From: Candidatus Woesearchaeota archaeon | Lineage (GTDB): Archaea > Nanoarchaeota > Nanoarchaeia > Woesearchaeales > JAGVZT01 | Assembly (NCBI GenBank): GCA_017608295.1 | Contig: JAFCGF010000030.1 | Coordinates: 1-22,405 of the forward strand | DNA length: 22,405 bases | Reading direction: 5' to 3' | Notes under the pieces: model-generated | The model's database searches: none | Seen by the model: the letters and a program-made list of their open reading frames with translations, nothing else | What the model was told of the DNA's origin: nothing | Translations under genes and position numbers: made by a program | In this document: positions 14,069 through 22,003 of the stretch, piece by piece | Position numbering within the stretch: the stretch's first letter is position 1 | Layout of the letters: every line of letters starts with the position of its first letter

Positions 14069-17000
14069 TTAACGGATCACAACGAGTTTTGCTGTTGCAT
14101 GATTGAAAGATCCGTCAGGCAGTGTAAGCAGGACGCGATAGACATACATTCCTGTACTGACTTTCCAGCCTTTATCACCCGTTCCATCCCAAATAATCGG
14201 ATTCACCCGGTATCCGGTGACAAATTGTGTCTCTTTGATCGTGCGGACATGCTTCCCATACATCGTGTAGATCTGGATCTCAATCTCTATATTCATGTTC
14301 GATTGATTGGTCTCAAAGGAAAAGGTGGTCTTCTCCCTGAAAGGATTGGGATAGTTGTATAGCTTATCCAGTATGAACTCCTGCGAGTTCACCACCACGA
14401 AACTGATTACCGCTTCAGAAGAGTTGTTGAAGACATCCCAAACCTTCAGTCTGATGGTGTGCCGTCCTTCAGTCAGATTAAAATATGGAAAGGTAATCCA
14501 GCCACTCTGATAGGTATCCAGGTTAGCAACATAATAGTCGTTCAGGATCTGTGGATTTTGCGTGTTATCATCAAGAACTGCTGTGATGTCATGCCCGATC
14601 CCATTACCAACTGTATTGATCCCCGACTCATCCGTAACATATGCCAGCAACACCGGATTCTGGTTGGTTATCCCACCGGGAAAAAATTCGTGATTATTCA
14701 TGTAGAGAGTAATGGCTGGTCCCTGATCATCAACGATTGCCAGAGGATTAAACCCACCAACAATGATCGAGTCGTCGAAACCATTGGCATCCGTATTAGC
14801 GCTTCGGGCATAATAACTGATCTTACCTTCCCCATATTTGTATGCAATATCTTTTGGAACAATGAAACTGAAACTGAACTGTCCGTCTGTCACCTGTACC
14901 TTTCCCTTGTAGATCTGGTTTTTCTGAACGGAAAATTCGATCGGGGTATCGCCGTCATTACCAAGTGTCATGATCTCTGAAGGTTTGTCAAAAACTGTAG
15001 GAAAAACAAGACCGGTAAAATCTCCGGCAAGCTGACCATTATCATACTGAACTTCTCCGGAGATTGTGATCTCAGATAATGCCATCAAGGTATCACTGGA
15101 AATGGCTGTGGTAACCACATTGATCTTTGGATAAGCCATCTGCAGGGCCGGATCACCCAGCAATACAAATTTCCGGGTATTTGCTGATGAAGAGGTGTTG
15201 TTCTTGGCCTCCAGGATCAGGTCTCCCATGCGCGGATACTCTCCATTGACTTTATTGAATGCTACATTGTAAAAATTCGTTGCCAGTGCAAAGTTGCTTC
15301 CCGCAAAAGTGGGACGCGTAGTGGTAAATAAGGCGATCCCTCCTCCGTTTGGGTTCAGGAAGACCCATTCCCCAGCCGAAACCCGTTCAGGATCGTCATA
15401 CCGGCTAAATTCACAGGTAGCAGTAACAAAAACAGGCATGTTGCTAAAGTTGGTCCACGCTTTGATGTCGGGAACTTCCAAAACACGTTCGTGAGCCCAG
15501 CCCAATTCACCTCCGTGACCCGTGTAATTGATAATCAACGCCCCTTTATCCATTCGTTTGTTGATGGCTTCATTTACTTCGGGTGCACGTTGTCCGCCGG
15601 GTGTTGAGATCTGTTTATATGCATCCAGATAGATCTTGTCTATGTTATATACCGGATGCTGGGCATAGATTATATCCGTCAGATCTTCTACCTGATTCAT
15701 GTGGAGGTTTCCATCGCCATCGTCAGCAACAAAACAGACTACGTTACGCCAATCATTTTTAACAGAATCACTGTCAGAACAATAGTGAAGAATCTTATTC
15801 ACAGCCTGTGTCGCCTCTTCGATATTCATAACAGGAAAACGGCCGACGCCCAGATCAAGACTTCCACCGGTTCCCTGTCCTTCATTCTCATCCAGCAGGG
15901 CAAAGAAATCATCCGTTACATAGGAATCAACCGGATCAAGTGATTCGGGCGATTCATATGACATGATAAAATTGGTGTTATTCTCTTCCCGGTTTTTATA
16001 GTCGTAAGAGGCATCTCCAAACAGTAGCAGGTATTTAAGCTCTTCTCCGGCAGGGGCTCTGTCATATAACATCCGGATGAAATCACGAATCGCAGATAGA
16101 TCCTGTGCCCCGGAAGAGAACTCATTATATATTTTTTGCGGGGTAGTGATCAGCACATCCATCCCGTTTTTTTCGCGGTGAAATTGTGCCAGTCGTTCTG
16201 CCTGACTAACAAATGCAGGGTAAGAGACAATGACATAATCGTAATTCCCGACACCATGAAGATCCTGGTTCTCCACATGACAGATATATTGCGGTTTCAG
16301 ATAATCCGATCCGTCAAATGCAATAAACTCCCTCAACGTATCTGTCGGCACTCTGAATGTGGAGGTGTTGCCAATCACGCTGGGCTGGATATTCAGCACA
16401 TTCCCGGGATCGGTCACATCCCATATAAATACCTGTTGTCCCTGTGTGGAGAGACGGAATTCAGAGATCTGGCCGTTACCTGCGGATTCAACAGACCTGA
16501 AACTCATCTGGCTGCCGCTCATGGTAAGATTTCTCATCACATTGACTTCCAAGTAGTTCAAGTATCCAATGGCTGCAACATTTGGTTTGTTATAGGTCAG
16601 TTGAATGTCGATGGTTGGTTTCGATACGGAAAGGCTGCCCTGCTCAACTTTTTCTCTCGCGTAGGTAGCCAGAAAGTTTCCGGAAACCTGTGGAATCAAT
16701 ACGTTAAAAAGCGATTCACCGTTCACAGAAACATTAAATCCGCTGGCACCGGCAGTCGAGCGAGCTACCAGGTAGGCTGTGATGTATACAGACGAGGTTT
16801 GGTCCAGGTCAGGAAACGCAAATGAGTAGTTGCGCTTCAGGGTCACATCAAAGTAATCGACATCAAACCATTTTCGTCCTGATTTGATCAGGTTGATGTC
16901 GTCCTTCTCATAAAAAGCATAATCGTTAAACCGTGTGATGGTGTGTGTCAGTGGTTGAGATGTACTTGTTTCCTGAATCAATCGCTTTCCGTTTGCTCCG

Positions 17001-17902
17001 CCGAAAGTCAGAAAATAGCAGGTATAATCCGCATAGATATTTTTTTGATGCTTGAATAACCCATCGGCGAGGTTCAAGTTCCAGACATTCTGTGCCTCTC
17101 CGTAGAAGAGGATGTAATCACCCTGGTTAAACTGGCCATCCTCCTCTCCTATCACCAGGATGGATAACTCCCGAAGGTCGTCTATGCGGGGAGCATTGTT
17201 GGCTTCAGGGAGCATCCCGCCACCATTTCCGTGAATGCTGATCGTCTTTGGGTCTATGGATGATGGATCAATATCTGAATTAAGCAAATCATCATAAGAG
17301 AGCATGTGGATCCCGTTGGTGGATGTGGCAAACTTATACCATAGCCCATTTGCCAGGACAGAATGCTCTGCATATGAATTCAAAGAGCGAAGTGAGACAA
17401 TGCCATCGGCAGGGCCGAATGTACATGATAGTTTGAACGAAACCACCTTTTCAATTAATCCGTTCTCCGGATCTCTTCTGAAAGGCAAAAACGAAATCTC
17501 AACAAAAGGCTTTTTCCGCTGCAATACGATCTCTGCTTCAGGCTGAATAACCACCGGGATCTCCTGCATATTTCCAATGGCAAGTATCTCCAATGGAGTA
17601 AGTGGCTGACAGACCAGGGAAGAAAAGCTTACCTTCTGAACTGCCAGGCCCAGATCCTGCAGCGGAGATTTGTAGAAACAGACAGGGAGTCTGCCAGTAG
17701 CATCTGCCATTCCGGAACCGGAAAAGGAGATGGTTCTGATAAATTCCCCCGGGATGACTTCAATGGTTTCAACCGGATGCCATTGCAACGTTTCCTGAAT
17801 TGAAACCGAAGGTATTGAGTGGTTTCCTGCTTCCTGTGCCCGAATGGCCACCGTACTGAAAAGCAGAACGAAAATCAAATAAATAGTCTGGTATCTATTC
17901 AT
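14069..17902 (-). CDS. porU: T9SS C-terminal-signal sortase PorU, full-length copy (PorU1)
   Basis: This 1277-residue C25-family cysteine protease resembles the long PorU proteins of Bacteroidota. The start is the ATG at 17902, preceded by a GAGGA-type site; an upstream TTG at 17917 is less likely. A signal peptide at about 1-23 (cleavage after IRAQ) precedes an N-terminal region of about 160 residues. The PorU core starts near 183 with NGLWYKF and includes GNGGGMLPEANN and PRIDDL. The peptidase domain spans about 545-925, with H796 in NYTGHGGELGW and C830 in TATCEFSR, the same 34-residue spacing as porU2. A T9SS C-terminal domain (YNYPNPF near 1183, ending KLVVIR) shows that PorU itself travels through the system. 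It is divergent from porP and is the first gene of the leftward porU1-porU2-porV-ispF block. Confidence 0.9.
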   Translation of the reverse strand: MNRYQTIYLIFVLLFSTVAIRAQEAGNHSIPSVSIQETLQWHPVETIEVIPGEFIRTISFSGSGMADATGRLPVCFYKSPLQDLGLAVQKVSFSSLVCQPLTPLEILAIGNMQEIPVVIQPEAEIVLQRKKPFVEISFLPFRRDPENGLIEKVVSFKLSCTFGPADGIVSLRSLNSYAEHSVLANGLWYKFATSTNGIHMLSYDDLLNSDIDPSSIDPKTISIHGNGGGMLPEANNAPRIDDLRELSILVIGEEDGQFNQGDYILFYGEAQNVWNLNLADGLFKHQKNIYADYTCYFLTFGGANGKRLIQETSTSQPLTHTITRFNDYAFYEKDDINLIKSGRKWFDVDYFDVTLKRNYSFAFPDLDQTSSVYITAYLVARSTAGASGFNVSVNGESLFNVLIPQVSGNFLATYAREKVEQGSLSVSKPTIDIQLTYNKPNVAAIGYLNYLEVNVMRNLTMSGSQMSFRSVESAGNGQISEFRLSTQGQQVFIWDVTDPGNVLNIQPSVIGNTSTFRVPTDTLREFIAFDGSDYLKPQYICHVENQDLHGVGNYDYVIVSYPAFVSQAERLAQFHREKNGMDVLITTPQKIYNEFSSGAQDLSAIRDFIRMLYDRAPAGEELKYLLLFGDASYDYKNREENNTNFIMSYESPESLDPVDSYVTDDFFALLDENEGQGTGGSLDLGVGRFPVMNIEEATQAVNKILHYCSDSDSVKNDWRNVVCFVADDGDGNLHMNQVEDLTDIIYAQHPVYNIDKIYLDAYKQISTPGGQRAPEVNEAINKRMDKGALIINYTGHGGELGWAHERVLEVPDIKAWTNFSNMPVFVTATCEFSRYDDPERVSAGEWVFLNPNGGGIALFTTTRPTFAGSNFALATNFYNVAFNKVNGEYPRMGDLILEAKNNTSSSANTRKFVLLGDPALQMAYPKINVVTTAISSDTLMALSEITISGEVQYDNGQLAGDFTGLVFPTVFDKPSEIMTLGNDGDTPIEFSVQKNQIYKGKVQVTDGQFSFSFIVPKDIAYKYGEGKISYYARSANTDANGFDDSIIVGGFNPLAIVDDQGPAITLYMNNHEFFPGGITNQNPVLLAYVTDESGINTVGNGIGHDITAVLDDNTQNPQILNDYYVANLDTYQSGWITFPYFNLTEGRHTIRLKVWDVFNNSSEAVISFVVVNSQEFILDKLYNYPNPFREKTTFSFETNQSNMNIEIEIQIYTMYGKHVRTIKETQFVTGYRVNPIIWDGTGDKGWKVSTGMYVYRVLLTLPDGSFNHATAKLVVIR

Positions 17903-18070
17903 ATAATAATTCCTCAAAATAGATGATGGATAAAGAACGATTTTTCAAACAGCATATTGCCGCACCAAAATCATAAATCCTAAATCCGTCAGTTCCCCAC
18001 AATAACCTGTCTCTTTTTTTCGTATTATTGTCAGTTCAAAACTAAAGGAAGCACAATATACAGACCCGGA
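17903..18070. promoter_or_regulatory. Divergent intergenic region between porU1 and porP
   Basis: This 168-bp gap must hold the promoters of both directions. For porP, TATTATTG at about 18022-18029 is one mismatch from TAnnTTTG. For porU1, TAGTTTTG on the minus strand fits exactly but lies about 135 bp upstream. No -33 elements are convincing for either, so exact start points are uncertain. Confidence 0.4.
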
Positions 18071-19063
18071 ATGGCAAAAAAAGTTGTCTGCATTTTTATT
18101 TTTCTTACCTTGATTGCAGTAGCAAAACTGCCTGCCCAGGATCCTCAGTTTTCACAATTCTATGCCAATCCCTTATACCTGAATCCTGCATTAACAGGAG
18201 CACCTATCTGCCCCCGCCTTATCTTCAACTATAGAAACCAGTGGCCATCTTTGGATAACGCCTTCATCACCTACAATGCATCATATGATCAATATGTTGA
18301 ATTTCTACATGGAGGTGTAGGTCTGCTTTTTACAGCTGACAGAGCTGGCAATGGGAACCTCAACACGACGATGATCAACTTGTTATACGCATACAAGTTC
18401 AACATTACCAGCCGGATCTACGCGAGTGCCGGTGTGCAGGTAGGATATTATCAGCGGCGGCTGGTCTGGGAGAATCTGCTGTTCGAAGACATGATCGATC
18501 CTCAGAATGGGTTTGTCCTTCCCACCTCAGAGAAGCAGCCGGATCAAGCCCGGGTGGGCGTTCCGGATTTTTCTGCCGGGATCTTTATCGGATACGAAGA
18601 GATCATTTACGGAGGCCTTTCAATATCACATCTGACCCAGCCAGATATCGGTTTTTACGCAGCTAACAACTCCAAGCTATATATGAAGATCACGGTCCAT
18701 GCCGGATCGGTGATCAACCTGAGAAAAGGGGGAGGATACGATGAAGACAAAGAGTTCTCCATCTCCCCGAATATCCTCTATCAGCAGCAGTTCAACTATC
18801 ATCAGCTGAATGTGGGTTTCTATCTCACACTCGATCCAATCGTAGGTGGATTATGGTTCCGCCATAATTTTGAAAATGCCGATGCGGTGATTCCTTTTCT
18901 TGGAATTCACTATAAAAACCTGCGCGTAGGATACAGTTACGATATCACTTTAAGTAACCTGAAAGGTTCATCAGGCGGGGCTCACGAAGTATCTGCTTCA
19001 TGGCAATTCCTTTGCATTGAAAAAAGAAGACGCATCCGAGCAATAAAATGCCCGAGGTTTTAG
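18071..19063 (+). CDS. PorP/SprF-family outer-membrane protein
   Basis: This is a T9SS-associated outer-membrane beta-barrel of 330 residues. The signal peptide spans about 1-23, with cleavage after LPAQ. The mature start DPQFSQFYANPLYLNPALTG is the family hallmark, followed by FNYRNQWPSL. The rest alternates as barrel strands ending SASWQFLC, with a basic tail (EKKRRRIRAIKCPRF) that is longer than usual. PorP links to the GldK/GldN ring, and SprF homologues help export adhesins with type-B C-terminal signals. The gene is not next to gldKLMN or an adhesin, so its partner is unknown, and porP versus a sprF-like paralogue cannot be settled here. The stop lies 83 bp before gldJ. Confidence 0.9.
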   Translation: MAKKVVCIFIFLTLIAVAKLPAQDPQFSQFYANPLYLNPALTGAPICPRLIFNYRNQWPSLDNAFITYNASYDQYVEFLHGGVGLLFTADRAGNGNLNTTMINLLYAYKFNITSRIYASAGVQVGYYQRRLVWENLLFEDMIDPQNGFVLPTSEKQPDQARVGVPDFSAGIFIGYEEIIYGGLSISHLTQPDIGFYAANNSKLYMKITVHAGSVINLRKGGGYDEDKEFSISPNILYQQQFNYHQLNVGFYLTLDPIVGGLWFRHNFENADAVIPFLGIHYKNLRVGYSYDITLSNLKGSSGGAHEVSASWQFLCIEKRRRIRAIKCPRF

Positions 19064-19093
19064 TTATATATATCACATTTTGGGAGATTTTAC

Positions 19094-19101
19094 TACTTTT
19101 G
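19094..19101 (+). promoter_or_regulatory. Putative gldJ promoter -7 box
   Basis: TACTTTTG fits TAnnTTTG, 45 bp upstream of the gldJ ATG, in the 83-bp gap after porP. The surrounding ACTACTTTTG is identical to the box before the island recombinase. No TTG lies at -33, so confidence is moderate. Confidence 0.45.
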
Positions 19102-19146
19102 CCAAACACTTTCATCATCTGCCAAATAAAAAGTAACAATAATCAC

Positions 19147-20613
19147 ATGAAACTTCAAAGAATTCTTCAACTCAGCATCCTGATTGTAGCCGTTTTGGGC
19201 ATGGTTTCCTGTAAGAAGGAGACATCCAGCACAACCGGCTGGGGTTACAATGATCCCAAGAACGGGGGATTTGAAGTCAACTCCTATCAGGAACAGCAAA
19301 CCGGTCCGGGACTGGTTTTCATTGAAGGTGGGACATTCACCATGGGACAAACCCAGGATGATGTGATGTATGAATGGAACAATCAACCACGCCGTGTTAC
19401 GGTTGCCAGCTTCTACATGGATGAAATCGAGGTCCGTAATCTCGACTATCTCGAATACCTGTACTGGCTTAACCGGGTCTATAGTGCTGACTACCCGGGA
19501 GTTTATCGCAAAGCGCTGCCCGACACGCTCGTCTGGCGTAACAAACTGGCCTACAACGAACCATTGGTTGAGTATTACTTCCGCCATCCGGCATACCGCA
19601 ATTATCCCGTTGTCGGTGTGACATGGATCCAGGCAGGCGATTATTGTGCATGGAGGACTGACCGGGTCAATGAGATGCTACTGATCAAAAAAGGTATTCT
19701 CGCAATGGATCCGGCCCAGAAGAACGAATACAACTTCAACACAGAAGCTTACCTGGCAGGACAGTATGTAGGGTCGGTCGACAAGCCATTGGAGGACCTG
19801 AATCCCACTGGAACCGGTACCCGGACGGTGAAGATGGAAGACGGAATCATGCTTCCGAAATATCGCCTTCCGACCGAAGCCGAATGGGAGTATGCTGCCT
19901 TTGGTCTGATTGGCAACACCCTCTATGAGCGAGTGGTTGAGAAGAAGAACTATCCCTGGAATGGGAACTATGTACGTACCAGCGAATCAAGATTTTATGG
20001 AAGCTTCATGGACAACTTCAAAAGAGGATCAGGAGACTATATGGGCGTGGCCGGAAATTTGAACGACGGCGCCGATATACCCGCTCCCTGTGGTTCATAC
20101 TTCCCCAACGATTATGGCCTTTATAACATGGGTGGTAATGTAAGCGAATGGGTACTGGATGTATATCGTCCTCTCAACTCCTATTATGTAGCCGGATTAC
20201 GGCCTTTCCGCGGGAATATATTCATGACCCAGGTTACTGATGAAGATGGATTCCTGGCAGAAAAAGACAGTCTGGGACGGATGAAGTATCGTCAGGTCAC
20301 CCCGGCAGAAGCCGCCCACCGGAAAAACTACCGCTCAGCCGACGTGATCAACTACCTGGATGGTGATTATGAATCGCTGATCAATGAAGAGGATTGGAAG
20401 AATGATCCTGACAGCCTATCCACTGATCTGATGTATGAGTATGGTGTTGCCTCATTGATCACAGACAGGGCCAGGGTCTACAAAGGGGCATCATGGAAAG
20501 ATCCTGCTTACTACCTGAGCCCAAGTACCCGTCGCTTTCTTGACGAAGCAGAAGCCTCCGATGCCATCGGTTTCCGTTGTGCCATGACACGGGTTGGCGG
20601 TGGATATCAATAA
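19147..20613 (+). CDS. gldJ: T9SS/gliding lipoprotein GldJ
   Basis: GldJ is a formylglycine-enzyme-like (SUMF1 fold) lipoprotein of the T9SS. In Flavobacterium it stabilises GldK and is required for secretion and gliding. The ATG at 19147 gives 488 residues with a clean lipoprotein signal (MKLQRILQLSILIVAVLGMVSC, acylated Cys at 22). A longer frame to 19048 would bury it. The SUMF1 domain runs from about 55, with PGLVFIEGGTFTMG, DVMYEWNNQPRRVTV (GldJ rather than GldK in style), then YRLPTEAEWEYAA, NMGGNVSEWVLD, KGASWKDPAY and AIGFRCAMTR. Formylglycine activity is not expected. It is followed after 25 bp by murF, a pairing I recall from other Bacteroidota. Confidence 0.92.
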   Translation: MKLQRILQLSILIVAVLGMVSCKKETSSTTGWGYNDPKNGGFEVNSYQEQQTGPGLVFIEGGTFTMGQTQDDVMYEWNNQPRRVTVASFYMDEIEVRNLDYLEYLYWLNRVYSADYPGVYRKALPDTLVWRNKLAYNEPLVEYYFRHPAYRNYPVVGVTWIQAGDYCAWRTDRVNEMLLIKKGILAMDPAQKNEYNFNTEAYLAGQYVGSVDKPLEDLNPTGTGTRTVKMEDGIMLPKYRLPTEAEWEYAAFGLIGNTLYERVVEKKNYPWNGNYVRTSESRFYGSFMDNFKRGSGDYMGVAGNLNDGADIPAPCGSYFPNDYGLYNMGGNVSEWVLDVYRPLNSYYVAGLRPFRGNIFMTQVTDEDGFLAEKDSLGRMKYRQVTPAEAAHRKNYRSADVINYLDGDYESLINEEDWKNDPDSLSTDLMYEYGVASLITDRARVYKGASWKDPAYYLSPSTRRFLDEAEASDAIGFRCAMTRVGGGYQ

Positions 20614-20635
20614 AGAGAGCTGTTGACAGCTTTCT
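20614..20635 (+). promoter_or_regulatory. 10-bp hairpin filling the gldJ-murF junction
   Basis: AGAGAGCTGT (20614-20623) pairs with ACAGCTTTCT (20626-20635) through nine Watson-Crick pairs and one G-T pair, with only TG between the arms. It starts on the base after the gldJ stop and ends three bases before the murF ATG. No T-tract follows. It could limit murF translation or shape mRNA processing, but no function is shown. Confidence 0.55.
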
Positions 20636-20638
20636 CCT

Positions 20639-21928
20639 ATGATTGAAAATCTATACAGGATTTTCCAGGAACACCCGGTCATCACCACCGACAGCAGGAA
20701 AATATCTCCCGGATCTATCTTCTTTGCGTTACAGGGTGAAAACTTTAATGGGAACAGGTTTGCTGATGATGCCCTGGAACAGGGCGCTGCATTTGTTGTT
20801 GTTGATGAACCGGCCAGTGGAAAAGATGATCGCTTTTTCCTGACGGATGATGTCTTAACAACCCTGCAGGAGCTGGCACAATATCACCGCAAAAAGCTAT
20901 CTCTCCCCATCATTGCAATCACCGGGAGCAATGGAAAAACCACCACCAAAGATCTGATCCATGCCATCCTCTCCCAGAAGTACCGTATCCACTCCACTTC
21001 CGGCAATCTGAACAACCATATTGGAGTGCCGCTGACACTTCTCTCCATTCAGCAAGATACGGAAATCGCTGTCGTAGAGATGGGGGCTAATCATCCCGGC
21101 GAGATCGCATTCCTCTGCAACATGGCAGAGCCTACCCACGGATTGATCACCAACATCGGGAAAGCTCACCTGGAAGGATTTGAAAGTCTGGAAGGGGTCG
21201 TACGTGCCAAAACTGAGCTCTATGACTTCCTGAGAAAGAGAGAAGGAACCGTTTTTATCAATGCAGATGACTCCCTGCTCATGAAACATGCAGAAGGGTT
21301 ATCCAGGATAACTTATGGATTCAACCCCGAAGCGAATGTCTCAGGAATGGTGATACCCGGAGCTGATTGCCTCCGGATAGAGCTATCAATCAAGAATCAG
21401 AAAAACCAGTTGATCTGTTCAAATCTCTTTGGAAAATACAATGCACTGAATATCCTGGCTGCCGCATGTATCGGGGATCAGTTCGAAATTTCTTTCGGAG
21501 ATATCACCTCAGCCATCGAAGCCTACACACCAGCTAATAATCGGTCTCAGGTACAAAAAACAGATCACAACCTGCTGATCCTGGATGCATACAATGCCAA
21601 TCCCACCAGTATGAAGATGGTATTAAAGGATTTTGCTGAAACTGCTGAAACAAATAAAATGGTTATACTCGGTGATATGCTCGAACTTGGGAAGGTGACT
21701 GATACCGAACACAAGAAGATTCTTGAGATACTTGATGAAATGAGCTTTTCACGGATCTTTCTGGTTGGTCCCGTTTTTTCACAGCTCAATACCAACCCGG
21801 ATTGGAGATGTTTTGAAACCTGTATAGAGGCAAAAGAGTGGTTTGCGAAAAACCGGATCGCCAACGCCGCCATTTTGCTTAAAGGCTCCCGGGGCATCCG
21901 CCTGGAAGAGATCACGGAATATTTATAA
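20639..21928 (+). CDS. murF: UDP-N-acetylmuramoyl-tripeptide--D-alanyl-D-alanine ligase
   Basis: MurF uses ATP to join D-Ala-D-Ala to the UDP-MurNAc-tripeptide, the last cytoplasmic step of the peptidoglycan monomer. The 429-residue product shows the uridine-binding domain with ITTDSRKISPGSIFFA (15-30), the P-loop ITGSNGKTTTKD (94-105), NLNNHIGVPLT (123-133), VEMGANHPGEI (146-156) and NIGKAHLEGF. The third domain has LDAYNANPTSM, ILGDMLELG and LLKGSRGIRLEEI. Length is usual for the Bacteroidota form. It starts 25 bp after gldJ, so the two are probably one transcript, separated only by a hairpin. Confidence 0.97.
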   Translation: MIENLYRIFQEHPVITTDSRKISPGSIFFALQGENFNGNRFADDALEQGAAFVVVDEPASGKDDRFFLTDDVLTTLQELAQYHRKKLSLPIIAITGSNGKTTTKDLIHAILSQKYRIHSTSGNLNNHIGVPLTLLSIQQDTEIAVVEMGANHPGEIAFLCNMAEPTHGLITNIGKAHLEGFESLEGVVRAKTELYDFLRKREGTVFINADDSLLMKHAEGLSRITYGFNPEANVSGMVIPGADCLRIELSIKNQKNQLICSNLFGKYNALNILAAACIGDQFEISFGDITSAIEAYTPANNRSQVQKTDHNLLILDAYNANPTSMKMVLKDFAETAETNKMVILGDMLELGKVTDTEHKKILEILDEMSFSRIFLVGPVFSQLNTNPDWRCFETCIEAKEWFAKNRIANAAILLKGSRGIRLEEITEYL

Positions 21929-21943
21929 TAACATGTTCAATTA

Positions 21944-22003
21944 ATGGCAATATAATGGCAATCCATGGCAATGTATGTCAATATAATGGCAATAAATGCC
22001 AAT
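21944..22003 (+). repeat. Six ATGGCAAT-type boxes with 10-11 bp spacing at the murF-anmK junction
   Basis: ATGGCAAT or a one-base variant starts at 21944, 21955, 21965, 21975, 21986 and 21996. Four are exact, with ATGTCAAT fourth and ATGCCAAT last. Intervals are 11, 10, 10, 11 and 10 bp, average 10.4. Only the ATG at 21955 is in frame with anmK. Confidence 0.85.

Noticed and set aside
14459..16825. Long open frames on the + strand opposite porU1 (173 and 229 residues)
   Set aside because: They are antisense to a clearly coding gene with continuous family motifs, lack start signals and show no known motifs.
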